The notes beneath the pieces are model-generated. The model had not been told where the DNA came from, made no database searches, and was given only the letters and a program-made list of their open reading frames with translations. Below are positions 1 through 8,602 of a stretch of DNA of 64,000 nucleotides, in pieces. This stretch comes from Methylobacterium radiotolerans JCM 2831 (lineage in GTDB: Bacteria; Pseudomonadota; Alphaproteobacteria; Rhizobiales; Beijerinckiaceae), in contig NC_010505.1 in the NCBI RefSeq assembly GCF_000019725.1, positions 4,696,001 to 4,760,000 of the forward strand. The letters are read 5' to 3'. The number at the start of each line of letters is the position of its first letter. Position 1 is the first letter of the stretch. The position numbers and the translations under genes were made by a program.

Positions 1-190
1 GCGGACCGGAGCGTCGCGGTCGAGGCTGTGCGCACCATGCTGGGAGGTCCGAAGGGATCGGTTCTGAGACCGCCATTCACGGCCCCTCGTACCAGTAAGA
101 CTTCCGCGGCGTCCGATTTATTTCTAATCGCCCGCGATCCGCGGGATCCCGGCGACACGGATCGCGCGGGCCGCCCGCGCCGGAGCCCCG
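1..190. other. Left edge, no supported gene
   Basis: I see no convincing reading frame end, RNA gene or repeat in this stretch. Long open frames cross it on both strands but have the arginine/proline-rich composition of GC-rich shadow frames. It probably contains the promoter of the glycosylase gene that follows; the short AT-rich patch around 115-128 is the only compositional relief. Confidence 0.4.
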
Positions 191-760
191 ATGCTGGACA
201 CCTTCTTCGCCCGCAGCGCCGCCGCGGTGGCCTTCGACCTGATCGGCGCGCGCCTCTTCGTCGGCGCGGCCGGCGGGGTCATCGTCGAGACGGAGGCCTA
301 CGACAGCACCGATCCGGCCTCCCACAGCTTCCGCGGCCCGACCCGGCGCAACGCCAGCATGTTCGGGCCGCCGGCCCACGCCTACGTGTACCGCTCCTAC
401 GGGATGCACTGGTGCCTGAACCTCGTCTGCGAGCCCGGCAGCGCCGTGCTGCTCCGGGCCCTCGCGCCGACCGAGGGGCTTCCCGCGATGCGGGCGCGCC
501 GCGGCCTGGAGGATCCGCGCCTCCTCTGCGCCGGCCCCGGCCGCCTCTGCCAGGCCCTCGGCGTCACCGACGCGCTGGACGGGGCGCCCCTCGCGCGGGC
601 GCCGTTCCGGTTCGAGCCCCGCGCCGCGGGTGATTCCGAGACCGTCGACGTGGTCAGCGACCGGCGCATCGGCATCACCCGCGGCGCCGAGACGCCGTGG
701 CGCTTCCTGCTCGCCGGCTCCCGGTTCGTGAGCCGCCCGGCGCGGAAGGCCGCCGGGTGA
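191..760 (+). CDS. DNA-3-methyladenine glycosylase (AAG/MPG family)
   Basis: 189 residues, a usual length for bacterial alkyladenine DNA glycosylases. It excises alkylated purines such as 3-methyladenine as the first step of base-excision repair in the cytoplasm. The N-terminal half carries the family hallmarks: an IVETEAY segment with the catalytic glutamate, a [15 protein letters not shown] segment, and [13 protein letters not shown], which forms the nucleotide-flipping pocket. The C-terminal half has [11 protein letters not shown] and DRRIGIT, also typical. The ATG at 191 has no strong ribosome binding site, but the family similarity begins immediately after it. It stands alone; the next gene starts 108 bases downstream and belongs to a different function. 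Confidence 0.92.
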   Translation: MLDTFFARSAAAVAFDLIGARLFVGAAGGVIVETEAYDSTDPASHSFRGPTRRNASMFGPPAHAYVYRSYGMHWCLNLVCEPGSAVLLRALAPTEGLPAMRARRGLEDPRLLCAGPGRLCQALGVTDALDGAPLARAPFRFEPRAAGDSETVDVVSDRRIGITRGAETPWRFLLAGSRFVSRPARKAAG

Positions 761-868
761 GGGCGCCCGCCGCGCGCCGGTCGGGGGAGCCTTCGCAGCG
801 GGGGCTCCCTCGGCTAGGACAGCGGGGCGCGCAGCCCTCCGGGCGCCTGCGGCGAGCCCGGGGGGACC

Positions 869-2023
869 ATGGCGGCCAGGGATGAAGCGACGTGGCGGGT
901 CGGCGTCCTGTTCTCCCGGAGCGGGGTGAGCGGCATCACCGAGACCGAGCATTTCCTCGGCACCGCCCTGGCGATCGAGGAGATCAACCGGGCCGGCGGC
1001 GTGCTCGGGCGGCCGATCGAGCCCGTCTGCTACGACCCCGCGGGCGACACCGACGCCTACCGCACCCTGGCCCGGCGGATGCTCGCCGAGGACGGGGTCG
1101 AGGTGGTGTTCGGCTGCTCGCTCTCGGCGAGCCGGAAATCGGTGCTCTCCACCGTGGAGCGGCACAACGGCCTGCTCTGGTACCCGTCGATCTACGAGGG
1201 CTTCGAGTACTCGGAGAACATCATCTACACCGGGGCGACCCTCAACCAGAACGTCTTCGCCCTGGCCGACTACCTGCTGCAGGAGCACGGCAGCCGGATC
1301 TTCCTGATCGGGTCCGACTACATCTACCCGCGGGAGTCGAACCGGGTCATGCGCGACCTGATCGAGGCGAAGGGCGGGACCATCGTGGGCGAGCTGTACG
1401 CGGCCCTCGACGCGGACGACGCGGCCCACGCCGCCATGATCGCGGCGATCCGCGACGCCGCCCCGGACGCGGTGTTCTCCACGGTGGTGGGGCGCGGCGC
1501 CGAGCGGCTCTACCGCGCCTACGCCGAATCCGGCATCGACCGCGCCCGCTGCCCGATCGCGAGCCTGACCCTGGCGGAGGGCCAGATCCGCGCGATCGGC
1601 CCCGCGCACTGCACCGGCCACGTCCTGGCGGCGCCGTATTTCGGCGCGCTGCCCGGCGAGGAGAACCGGCGCTTCGTCGCCGCCTTCCAGGCCCGGTTCG
1701 GGACCGAGCGCCCCACCAGTATGTGGTCGGAGACCGCCTACGCGCAGGTCCACCTCTTCGCCCGGGCGCTCGCGGAGGCCGGCACCCTCGACGCCGAGCG
1801 CCTGGGCGCGGCGGCCCTGCGGCAGCGCCTCGCGGCGCCGGAGGGCGAGCTGGCCTTCGACGGCGAGACGCGCCACATCTGGCTCACCCCCGGCATCGGC
1901 GTCGCCCGCGCGGACGGGCAGTTCGACGTGGTCTGGCGGGCGCGGCGGCCGGTGCGGCCCGACCCGTACCTCGCGTGGTCCCGGTTCGAGACGAACTGGC
2001 TGGAGGAGGGGCTCGCCGCGTGA
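869..2023 (+). CDS. amiC: AmiC-like cytoplasmic amide-sensing regulator
   Basis: 384-residue type I periplasmic-binding-protein fold (receptor ligand-binding family) related to AmiC/FmdD/UrtA: GVLFSRSGVSG, AIEEINRAGGVLG, LLWYPSIYEGFEYSENIIYTG and FLIGSDYIYPRESNR. It has no signal peptide, unlike the exported binding protein encoded at 3711, so it should act in the cytoplasm. Its stop overlaps the GTG of the ANTAR protein by four bases (GTGA), so the two are translationally coupled. In Pseudomonas, AmiC binds AmiR and releases it when short amides are present, and the same arrangement is inferred here. The ligand is unknown; the downstream operon suggests an amide, nitrile or urea derivative. 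Confidence 0.87.
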   Translation: MAARDEATWRVGVLFSRSGVSGITETEHFLGTALAIEEINRAGGVLGRPIEPVCYDPAGDTDAYRTLARRMLAEDGVEVVFGCSLSASRKSVLSTVERHNGLLWYPSIYEGFEYSENIIYTGATLNQNVFALADYLLQEHGSRIFLIGSDYIYPRESNRVMRDLIEAKGGTIVGELYAALDADDAAHAAMIAAIRDAAPDAVFSTVVGRGAERLYRAYAESGIDRARCPIASLTLAEGQIRAIGPAHCTGHVLAAPYFGALPGEENRRFVAAFQARFGTERPTSMWSETAYAQVHLFARALAEAGTLDAERLGAAALRQRLAAPEGELAFDGETRHIWLTPGIGVARADGQFDVVWRARRPVRPDPYLAWSRFETNWLEEGLAA

Positions 2024-2646
2024 CCGCCCCTGCCCGCAAGATCCTGGACGACCTGCGGCGCGCCCGCGCCCTCGTCATCCATCCCCGGGACGAGGAGGCC
2101 GACGCGCTGCTGGAGCAGCTCCGCCGCCTCGGCTGCGCGGTTTCCCTGGCGTGGCCGCCGCCCGCCGCCCTGCCGGCCGACATCGACACGCTGTTCATCC
2201 AGCTCGACGACGCCCAGGTGATGCACCTGCTGCCGTCGATCGAGGCGATCGAGCCGGCGGTCATCGCCATCGTGGCCTACGAGAGCCCGACCTCGCTGAA
2301 GGCGATCGCCGACGTCAACGCCCACGGCGTGCTCAACAAGCCGCTCCACCCGCGGGGCGTGCTGACCCAGTTCGCCCTGGCCCGCTACCGGCGCGGCTAC
2401 GAGGGGCGGCTCACCAGCAAGATCAACCGGCTGGAGGAGACCATGAAGGGCCGCCGCACCGTCGAGAAGGCGGTCCGGCTGCTCGTCGACCTGAACCGGA
2501 TCGACGAGGACGCCGCCTACAAGATGCTCCGGGACCGGGCCACCGCCGCCCGCGTGCCGATGGCGAGCGTGGCCGAGAGCGTGGTCACGGCGCACGAGGC
2601 GATGAGCGGCCTCGGCCTGCGCATCGCGTTGGCGGAAAAGACCTGA
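2020..2646 (+). CDS. amiR: AmiR-like ANTAR RNA-binding antiterminator
   Basis: 208 residues from a GTG that overlaps the upstream stop. The first ~125 residues form a pseudo-receiver domain (ALVIHPRDEEADALLEQL, DTLFIQLDD, GVLNKPL). A linking coiled coil (RLEETMKGRRTVEKA) leads into a C-terminal ANTAR three-helix domain (LLVDLNRIDEDAAYKMLRD, then VPMASVAESVV). ANTAR proteins bind paired hexaloop hairpins in nascent RNA and stop a terminator from forming. The pseudo-receiver lacks a clear phospho-aspartate, as in AmiR, so control by AmiC rather than phosphorylation is expected. Immediately downstream lies a leader with hairpins and a terminator in front of the nitrilase gene, the obvious target. 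Confidence 0.9.
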   Translation: MTAPARKILDDLRRARALVIHPRDEEADALLEQLRRLGCAVSLAWPPPAALPADIDTLFIQLDDAQVMHLLPSIEAIEPAVIAIVAYESPTSLKAIADVNAHGVLNKPLHPRGVLTQFALARYRRGYEGRLTSKINRLEETMKGRRTVEKAVRLLVDLNRIDEDAAYKMLRDRATAARVPMASVAESVVTAHEAMSGLGLRIALAEKT

Positions 2647-2648
2647 TC

Positions 2649-2742
2649 GCAGCAGCTTGCTGCATTTATGGTCTTGCGGTCTGTTTCGGGGTGCGTATCG
2701 TAGTCTAACCGGGCAAGGTTGCCCCGCAGCAGCAGTGCTGCA
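2649..2742 (+). promoter_or_regulatory. Candidate promoter and ANTAR-responsive leader hairpins
   Basis: Between amiR and the nitrilase gene the base composition drops and three short hairpins follow one another. These are GCAGC/GCTGC at 2649-2663, GGGC/GCCC at 2711-2724 with loop AAGGTT, and GCAGC/GCTGC at 2726-2741 with loop AGCAGT. The AAGGTT loop has A at position 1 and G at position 4, the known ANTAR signature. The second hexaloop keeps A1 but has A at position 4, so it is only a partial fit. A possible promoter, TTGCGG (2675-2680) and TATCGT spaced by 16, sits between the first and second hairpins. Confidence 0.6.
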
Positions 2743-2758
2743 TGACATCACGGCTTTG

Positions 2759-2804
2759 AAGCCTCTGGTTCGCGGATGTTTGTATCCGCGCCCAGGGGCT
2801 TTTT
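2759..2804 (+). terminator. Intrinsic terminator in the leader of the nitrilase operon
   Basis: A long two-part stem: outer arms 2759-2768 and 2792-2801, and inner arms CGCGGAT (2771-2777) with ATCCGCG (2784-2790), followed by five T residues at 2800-2804. It lies only 16 bases before the ATG of the nitrilase gene and on the same strand. It therefore cannot serve simply to end amiR transcription and is well placed to attenuate the operon. A shorter alternative hairpin, GGCTT/AAGCC at 2752-2763, overlaps its 5' arm and could act as the competing structure. Confidence 0.85.
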
Positions 2805-2820
2805 GCGTTTCGGAGCTTTC

Positions 2821-3666
2821 ATGATCCAGGCGAACGGTCCTGTGCGCCCGCCGATACGGGTGTCGTGCATCCAGTTCGAGCCGGAATTCGGCGCGGTCGA
2901 CGCGAATATGGCGCGCGCGTCGGACCTCGTCCGCGCGGCCGCCGCCGAGGGCAGCCGGCTGATCGTGCTGCCGGAACTCGCCAGCACCGGCTACGTGTTC
3001 GAATCCGCCGCGGAGGCCGCGGCCCTGGCCGAGCCGGTGCCGGACGGCCCGACGACCCGGGCCTGGGCGGCCCTCGCCGCGGAACTCGGCGTCCACATCG
3101 TGGCGGGGATCGCCGAATCCGCGGGCGAGATCCTGTACAACGCCGCCGTGATCGTCGGGCCGGGGGGCTATATCGGCACCTACCGCAAGGCGCATCTCTG
3201 GGACCAGGAGAACGTGTTCTTCGCCAGGGGCGACCTCGGCTTCCCGGTCTTCGACACCGCGCTCGGCAAGGTCGGCGTCGCCATCTGCTACGACGGCTGG
3301 TTTCCCGAGACCTTCCGGCGGCTGGCGCTCGCCGGCGCCGAGATCGTCTGCATCCCGACCAACTGGGTGCCGATGCCCGACCAGCCCGAGGGCGAGGCCG
3401 CCATGGCCAACACCCTGCACCGGGCCGCCGCCCACACGAACGGCATCTTCATCGCCTGCGCCGACCGGGTCGGCATCGAGCGCGGCCAGCCCTTCGAGGG
3501 GCAGAGCCTGATCATCGGCCCCAAGGGCTGGCCGCTCGCCGGCCCGGCGAGCCGGGACCGGACCGAGACCCTCTCGGCGCTGGTCGACCTCGACGCGGCA
3601 GGCCGCAAGGACCTGAACCGCTTCAACTCGCTCCTGCGCGACCGCCGCACCGACATCTACGGTTGA
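2821..3666 (+). CDS. Nitrilase-family carbon-nitrogen hydrolase
   Basis: 281 residues from ATG 2821, preceded by CGGAG; an in-frame ATG at 2776 lies inside the terminator and is rejected. The Glu-Lys-Cys catalytic triad is visible: Glu in LPELAST, Lys in YRKAHLWDQE and Cys in VAICYDGWFPE. This branch contains amidases and N-carbamoyl amino acid/putrescine amidohydrolases more often than true nitrilases. It would hydrolyse an amide or carbamoyl bond in the cytoplasm and release ammonia. It is the first gene behind the antitermination leader and heads the importer-amidase operon, so its substrate is probably the imported compound or its first breakdown product. Confidence 0.85.
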   Translation: MIQANGPVRPPIRVSCIQFEPEFGAVDANMARASDLVRAAAAEGSRLIVLPELASTGYVFESAAEAAALAEPVPDGPTTRAWAALAAELGVHIVAGIAESAGEILYNAAVIVGPGGYIGTYRKAHLWDQENVFFARGDLGFPVFDTALGKVGVAICYDGWFPETFRRLALAGAEIVCIPTNWVPMPDQPEGEAAMANTLHRAAAHTNGIFIACADRVGIERGQPFEGQSLIIGPKGWPLAGPASRDRTETLSALVDLDAAGRKDLNRFNSLLRDRRTDIYG

Positions 3667-3710
3667 GCCGAGATCCTTACCCACCCCCGTCCGTCCCAAG
3701 GAGTTCGTTC

Positions 3711-4865
3711 ATGGTGAAATGGTCCCTCGTCGGCGCCGCGGCGCTCGCCCTCGCCGCCACGGCCGCGCGGGCCGCCGACGGCAAGCCGATCGTCATCGGC
3801 ATCCCGATCGGCCTGTCGGGCGCCAACAGCGTCGTCGCCCCCTCGGTGGTGCAGTCGGCCGAGCTCGCCGTGGAGGAGATCAACGCCAAGGGCGGCGTGC
3901 TCGGCCGCAAGCTCGTCCTGGAGGTGGCCGACGACGCCTCGGGGGCGGCCGGAGCCCAGAAGGCCTTCGACAGCCTGATCTACCAGAAGAAGGTCGACGT
4001 CCTGATCTCCATGGAGACGAGCGCGGCCCGCAACGCCGGCCTGCCCGCCGTGACCAAGGGGAAGGTGCCGTACATCTACACCTCGTTCTACGAGGGCCAT
4101 TCCTGCAACAAGAACATGTTCGTGGACGCCTGGGTGCCGGAGCAGCAGGTGCCGCCGGTGGTGGACGCCTTCAAGGCGAAGGGCGCCAAGACCTACTTCC
4201 TGATCGGCAGCGACTACGCCTTCGGCCGCGGCATGCTGGGCTTCGCCAAGAGCTACGTCGAGAAGACCGGCGGCAAGGTGGTCGGCGAGGAGTACCTGCC
4301 GATGGACGGCAGCGACTGGACCGCGATCATCTCCAAGCTGAAGGAGGCCAAGCCCGACGCGCTGATCACCTCGACCGCGGGCGGTGCGCCGAACGTGACG
4401 CTGACCAAGCAGCTGCGCGGCGCGGGCGTGTCGCTGCCCTTCGCCAACCTCGCGCTGGACGAGGGCACCGCCAAGAGCATGGGTGCGGATGCCGAGGGCG
4501 TCTACCTCTCGGCCTCCTACGTCACCGGGATCGACAGCCCGGAGAACAAGGCCTTCCTGGCGGCGATGCAGAAGAAGTTCGGCGCGGAGCTGCGCACCCC
4601 GAACGACCTCTCGGTGCCGGAATACGAGGCGATCTACCTGTACAAGGCCGCCGTCGAGAAGGCGGGCGGGACCGAGACCGCCAAGGTGCTGGAGGCGCTG
4701 CCGACCGTGAGCTTCACCGGGCCGCGCGGCACGATCACCATGAGCAAGCAGCACCACGCGCCGCTGACCATGTATCTCGGCCAGATCCAGAAGGACGGTA
4801 CCGTGAAGGTCGCCGGCACCTTCAGGGACGTCGATCCCGGCGAGCAGTGCCCGAAGCTGCAGTGA
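3711..4865 (+). CDS. ABC importer substrate-binding protein, urea/short-amide type
   Basis: 384 residues from ATG 3711, with AAGGAG eight bases upstream. A signal peptide (hydrophobic core VGAAALALAATAA, cleavage near ARA-ADG) exports it to the periplasm. The mature protein is a type I binding protein of the UrtA/FmdD/AmiC clade: GIPIGLSGANSVVAPS, AVEEINAKGGVLGRKL, YIYTSFYEGHSCNKN and FLIGSDYAFGRGM. It shares clear motif similarity with the cytoplasmic sensor encoded at 869, as expected if sensor and transporter recognise the same ligand. Permease and ATPase genes follow downstream. Confidence 0.88.
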   Translation: MVKWSLVGAAALALAATAARAADGKPIVIGIPIGLSGANSVVAPSVVQSAELAVEEINAKGGVLGRKLVLEVADDASGAAGAQKAFDSLIYQKKVDVLISMETSAARNAGLPAVTKGKVPYIYTSFYEGHSCNKNMFVDAWVPEQQVPPVVDAFKAKGAKTYFLIGSDYAFGRGMLGFAKSYVEKTGGKVVGEEYLPMDGSDWTAIISKLKEAKPDALITSTAGGAPNVTLTKQLRGAGVSLPFANLALDEGTAKSMGADAEGVYLSASYVTGIDSPENKAFLAAMQKKFGAELRTPNDLSVPEYEAIYLYKAAVEKAGGTETAKVLEALPTVSFTGPRGTITMSKQHHAPLTMYLGQIQKDGTVKVAGTFRDVDPGEQCPKLQ

Positions 4866-4964
4866 GGGGAGGGGCTGGGGGATCCGATGATCTCCTTCGC
4901 CCGCCGAGGCTGCCGGATCCACGCTTCTGTCCCCGCTACGCGGCTGCGAGATGAAGCGCGGGTC

Positions 4965-5102
4965 CCCTCTCCCGTGCGGGAGAGGGACAGGGTGAGGGAT
5001 CGGGTCTTTCAGGACGACGCGCGCCCTGTCGCCGCGTCGACGGTGTGCTCGGTCCTGAACCTTCTCGACCCTCACCCCAGCCCTCTCCCGCACGGGAGAG
5101 GG
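4965..5102. repeat. Paired palindromic repeat element (BIME-like), copy 1
   Basis: Two inverted copies of a GC-rich palindrome. The left copy, 4965-4998, has a 10-bp stem CCCTCTCCCG/CGGGAGAGGG and a tail ACAGGGTGAGGG. The right copy, 5069-5102, is its mirror, with tail CCCTCACCCCAG. They lie in the 365-base gap between the binding protein and permease genes and are separated by 70 bases. A second pair at 12077-12214 has the same layout and a related core. In the transcript each would fold as a strong hairpin and could reduce expression of the genes downstream of the binding protein. Confidence 0.85.
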
Positions 5103-5230
5103 GGCAGGTCGCACCCTGCCACCACCGCCGGTGTCCGCCGGAGATCCGTGATCACCGTAGCCTCCGCGGGGCAGGGGGCGCGTCGTCACCCGCCGCGTCC
5201 TCTGCCGTTCCCGCGTACCCGGAAACCCCG

Positions 5231-6064
5231 ATGCTGCTCACCCTCGACATCCTGACCACGGCGGCGATCCTGTTCATCGTCTCGATCGGCCTCCTGGCGA
5301 TCTTCGGCGTGCTCAAGATCATCAACTTCGCCCACGGGGCGTGGCTGACGGTCGGCGCCTACTGCGCGGTGGTGACCGCCAAGCTCGGGCTCAATCCATG
5401 GGCGGCGCTGCCGCTGGCCTTCGCGGTCGGCGCGGCGCTCGGCGGGCTGGCCGAGCACTTCATCATCCGCCCGCTCTACCGGCGGCCCCTCGACGCGATC
5501 CTCGCGACCTGGGGGCTCGGCATCGTGGTCGGGCAGCTCATCACCCTGGCCTTCGGCCGGGACGTCCAGCTCACCCCGAACCTCTACGCCGGCACCGTCG
5601 AGATCCTCGGCGTCGACTACTCCGCCTACCGCCTCGTCGCCCTCGGCATCGCGCTCGCGATCGGCACGCTGTTCGCGCTCACCATCGAGCGCACCCGGCT
5701 CGGCCTCTCGGCCCGGGCGGTGATCATGAACGAGACCCTGGCGCGCAGCCTCGGCATCGACACGGGGCGCGTGCGCCTCGTCGTGTTCATGCTCGGCGCC
5801 GGCTTCGCGGGGCTCGCGGGCGTCCTGCTGACGCCGCTCACCAGCGTCGACCCGAACATGGGCGTCTCCTGGCTGATCGGCGCCTTCATGCTGGTGATGG
5901 TCGCCGACGCCTCGTACCTGGCGCTCGCGGCGGCCTGCCTCGTCTTCGGGGCCGCGCAGGTTCTGATCAGCACCTTCGTGAGTCCGATCCTGGGCAGCAT
6001 CGCCGTCGCCGTGCTCGCCGCCCTCGTGCTGCGGATCAGCCCGAAAGGTTTCTCCCGTGCTTGA
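5231..6064 (+). CDS. ABC importer inner-membrane permease (LivH/UrtB type)
   Basis: 277 residues from ATG 5231, beginning directly with a hydrophobic helix (MLLTLDILTTAAILFIVSIG). Roughly eight membrane segments are visible. The conserved branched-chain/urea permease stretches are present: INFAHGAWLTVGAY near the N terminus, a TWGLGIVVGQ segment and the RAVIMNETLARSLGID cytoplasmic loop that contacts the ATPase. It forms the membrane channel together with the permease half of the next gene. Its 3' end overlaps that gene by eight bases. A start further upstream would read through the palindromic repeat and is not credible. Confidence 0.88.
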   Translation: MLLTLDILTTAAILFIVSIGLLAIFGVLKIINFAHGAWLTVGAYCAVVTAKLGLNPWAALPLAFAVGAALGGLAEHFIIRPLYRRPLDAILATWGLGIVVGQLITLAFGRDVQLTPNLYAGTVEILGVDYSAYRLVALGIALAIGTLFALTIERTRLGLSARAVIMNETLARSLGIDTGRVRLVVFMLGAGFAGLAGVLLTPLTSVDPNMGVSWLIGAFMLVMVADASYLALAAACLVFGAAQVLISTFVSPILGSIAVAVLAALVLRISPKGFSRA

Positions 6065-7862
6065 GACCCTTCCCGTCGCCGAGCGCGCCGCCGCGGCGCC
6101 CCGCGGACGCCGCCTGTCCCGCGCCGCGCCCTTCGTGGTCGCGGCCCTCGCGGCGCTGGCCCTCTGGATCGCGCCGCTGTTCCTCGACACCTTCGCGGTC
6201 AACGTCCTGACCCGGTCGATGATCTACGCGGTGCTGGCGGTCACGGTCGACCTGCTCTGGGGCTTCGCCGGGATTTTGACCTTCGGGCAGGCGGCGTTCT
6301 TCGGCATCGGCGCCTACGCCACCGCGATGATCCTCACCGCCTACGGGGCGACGCCGCTCGGGATCGCCGCGGCCATCGCGGCCGCGCTGGTCGCGCCGGC
6401 CCTGCTCGGCCTCGCGGTGGGGTGGCTGTCCTTCTACCACCGCTCGACCCCGCTCTACGCCTCGGTGATCTCGCTCGTCGTCCCGATCGTCGTGGTGCAG
6501 CTCATCTACTCGGGCGGAGAATGGACCGGCTCCAGCAGCGGCCTCGTCGGCTTCGACGTGCTGCCCTTCGAGATCGAGGGCTATTTCCGCCTCGCGGCCC
6601 TGTTCCTGATCGTCGTCACGCTGGCGGCCTGGATCCTGGTCCGGGCCGATGCGGGCCGCGCCCTCGTGGCGCTCCGGGACAACGAGGCGCGCTGCGCCTA
6701 TCTCGGCCTCAACCCGCGGCGGCTGCAGATCCGGCTGACCGCGGCGCTCGCCGGGATCGCGGGGCTCGCGGGCTTCCTGTTCGCCAACGCCTCGGGCGTG
6801 GTCGCGCCCGAGAATGCCGGCTTCCTGTTCGGCACCGAGCTGGTGATCTGGGTGGCGCTCGGCGGCCGCGGCACGCTGCTCGGCCCGGTGCTGGGCACCG
6901 TCGCGATCGACTACCTCGCGGCGAACCTGTCCGGCGACCTGCCGTTCCTCTGGCAGCTCCTCCTGGGGACGGCCTTCGTGGCCATCATCATCCTGCTGCC
7001 GGGCGGCCTCGCCGACCTCGTCGGCCGCCTCTGGCGGGCGCTGCCGGTGGGCCGGCGGGAGCCCGCGCCGCCGCGCCTCGTCGCGCGCCCGGCCGGGACC
7101 GGGGCGGCCCCATCGGACGCGCCGATCCTCAAGGTCGAGAACCTCGCCAAGGCTTACGGTGCCCTGACGGTGCTGGAGGGCATCGACCTGGAGATCCGGG
7201 CGGGCGAGCTCGTCAGCCTCGTCGGGCCCAACGGCGCCGGCAAGACCACGCTGATGCGCTGCCTCAGCGACGGCACCGAGCCGTTCAGGGGCGCCATCGC
7301 CATCGGCGGCACGCCCATCACCGGGCTGACGCCGAACCGGATCGTCGGCCTCGGCGTCGGGCGCAAGTTCCAGGTGGCGAGCGTGTTCGAGAGCCTGTCG
7401 GTGGCCGATTGCCTGCGGCTCGCCCGGGCGTCCCACGACGGCCTGAGCCCGGTCGGACAGGCGGAGACGCTGGGCCTGCCGCAGCCGGCCCTCGACGTGC
7501 TGCGCATGACCGGCCTCGACCGGCTGCTGACCCGGCCGACGCGCCTCCTGTCGCACGGGCAGAAGCAGGCGCTGGAACTCGCCATGGTGGTCGCTCTGGA
7601 GCCGCGGCTGATCCTGCTCGACGAGCCCACCGCCGGCCTGACCAAGGCCGAGCGCACCACCATCGGGACCGTCCTCAAGGCGCTCACCGCCGAGGGACGG
7701 ATCGCCGCCGTGCTGGTCGAGCACGACCTCGACTTCGTGCGCGAGATCTCGTCCCGGATCGTGGTGCTGCACCAGGGCCGGCTGGTCCTGGACGGCACGG
7801 TCGAGGACGTCGTCGGCTCGGAACTGGTCCGGACCATCTACGCGGGAGGCGGCCATGGTTGA
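6057..7862 (+). CDS. Fused ABC importer permease-ATPase (UrtC-UrtD like)
   Basis: 601 residues from a GTG overlapping the previous gene. Residues ~1-325 are a LivM/UrtC-type permease (VDLLWGFAGILTFGQAAFFGIGAYA, then ALRDNEARCAYLGLNP). After a short proline/alanine-rich linker, ~355-601 is an ATPase with Walker A GPNGAGKTT, Walker B LILLDEPTAGLT and signature LSHGQ. The LSHGQ signature in place of LSGGQ is typical of UrtD urea-transporter ATPases. Permease and ATPase are normally separate proteins in this family; here they are one reading frame. It is translationally coupled on both sides. Confidence 0.9.
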   Translation: MLETLPVAERAAAAPRGRRLSRAAPFVVAALAALALWIAPLFLDTFAVNVLTRSMIYAVLAVTVDLLWGFAGILTFGQAAFFGIGAYATAMILTAYGATPLGIAAAIAAALVAPALLGLAVGWLSFYHRSTPLYASVISLVVPIVVVQLIYSGGEWTGSSSGLVGFDVLPFEIEGYFRLAALFLIVVTLAAWILVRADAGRALVALRDNEARCAYLGLNPRRLQIRLTAALAGIAGLAGFLFANASGVVAPENAGFLFGTELVIWVALGGRGTLLGPVLGTVAIDYLAANLSGDLPFLWQLLLGTAFVAIIILLPGGLADLVGRLWRALPVGRREPAPPRLVARPAGTGAAPSDAPILKVENLAKAYGALTVLEGIDLEIRAGELVSLVGPNGAGKTTLMRCLSDGTEPFRGAIAIGGTPITGLTPNRIVGLGVGRKFQVASVFESLSVADCLRLARASHDGLSPVGQAETLGLPQPALDVLRMTGLDRLLTRPTRLLSHGQKQALELAMVVALEPRLILLDEPTAGLTKAERTTIGTVLKALTAEGRIAAVLVEHDLDFVREISSRIVVLHQGRLVLDGTVEDVVGSELVRTIYAGGGHG

Positions 7863-8586
7863 GGCAGCACGGCAGATTGCGCCGGCGGGGGCCGCCCTCG
7901 CCCTCGAGGCGGTGTCGAGCGGCTACGGCGCCGTCTCCATCGTGAGGGACGTGTCCCTCTCGGTCGGGCCGGGGGAGATCGTGGCGCTGCTCGGCAAGAA
8001 CGGCATGGGCAAGACCACCCTGCTCAAGACCGTCCTGGGGATGGTGGCCCTGCGCGGCGGCGCCGTCACGGTCGGGGGCCAGGCGCTCGCCGGCCTCACG
8101 CCGGCCAAGCTCAACGCGCTCGGCGTCGGCTACGCGCCGCAGGAGCAGCCCCTGTTCCAGGACCTGTCGATCCGCGACAACCTGCGCCTCGCGGTGCCGT
8201 CCGACCGGATGCTGCCGGAGGCGCTGGAGCGGCTGTTCGGCCACTTCCCGTTCCTGAAGGACCGCCTCGCCCAGCGGGCCGGCACCCTCTCGGGGGGCGA
8301 GCAGAAGATGCTGATCCTCGGGCGCGCCCTGATGCTGCGCCCGCGCCTCCTGCTGATCGACGAGATCTCCGAGGGCGTGCAGCCCTCGATGGTCGAGCGC
8401 CTGCGCGGCGTGCTCCAGGCCGAGCGGGCTTCGGGCGTGTCCATGCTGGTGGTGGAGCAGCACGTCGCCTTCGCGCTGGCGCTCGCCGACCGCTACGCCG
8501 TCCTGAAGCTCGGCGAGATCGTCGACAGCGGTCCGGCGCAGGCGCCGGACGCGCGGGCGCGCGTCATCGACCATCTGGCGGTGTGA
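7855..8586 (+). CDS. ABC importer second ATPase (LivF/UrtE type)
   Basis: 243 residues. Walker A GKNGMGKTTLLKT, the VGYAPQEQPLFQDLSIRDNL region, signature LSGGEQKM and Walker B LLLIDEISEGVQPS. The GKNGMGKTT and SEGVQPS variants are those of UrtE/LivF proteins. It pairs with the ATPase domain fused to the upstream permease to energise import. Its ATG overlaps the previous stop by eight bases. An inverted-repeat element (8603-8699) follows, so the next gene may be expressed less than the transporter. Confidence 0.9.
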   Translation: MVEAARQIAPAGAALALEAVSSGYGAVSIVRDVSLSVGPGEIVALLGKNGMGKTTLLKTVLGMVALRGGAVTVGGQALAGLTPAKLNALGVGYAPQEQPLFQDLSIRDNLRLAVPSDRMLPEALERLFGHFPFLKDRLAQRAGTLSGGEQKMLILGRALMLRPRLLLIDEISEGVQPSMVERLRGVLQAERASGVSMLVVEQHVAFALALADRYAVLKLGEIVDSGPAQAPDARARVIDHLAV

Positions 8587-8602
8587 GGTCGACCCGGATC
8601 CG

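Noticed and set aside
77..1876. Minus-strand open frame spanning the glycosylase and amiC genes
   Set aside because: It lies antisense to two recognisable proteins and has shadow composition.
2776..2820. Upstream ATG for the nitrilase gene
   Set aside because: It is inside the terminator stem and lacks a ribosome binding site; ATG 2821 follows CGGAG and matches the family start.
4965..5102. Intrinsic terminator or CRISPR-like repeats
   Set aside because: There is no T tract, the palindromes are mirror images and not direct repeats with spacers, and the same pair recurs elsewhere between unrelated genes.
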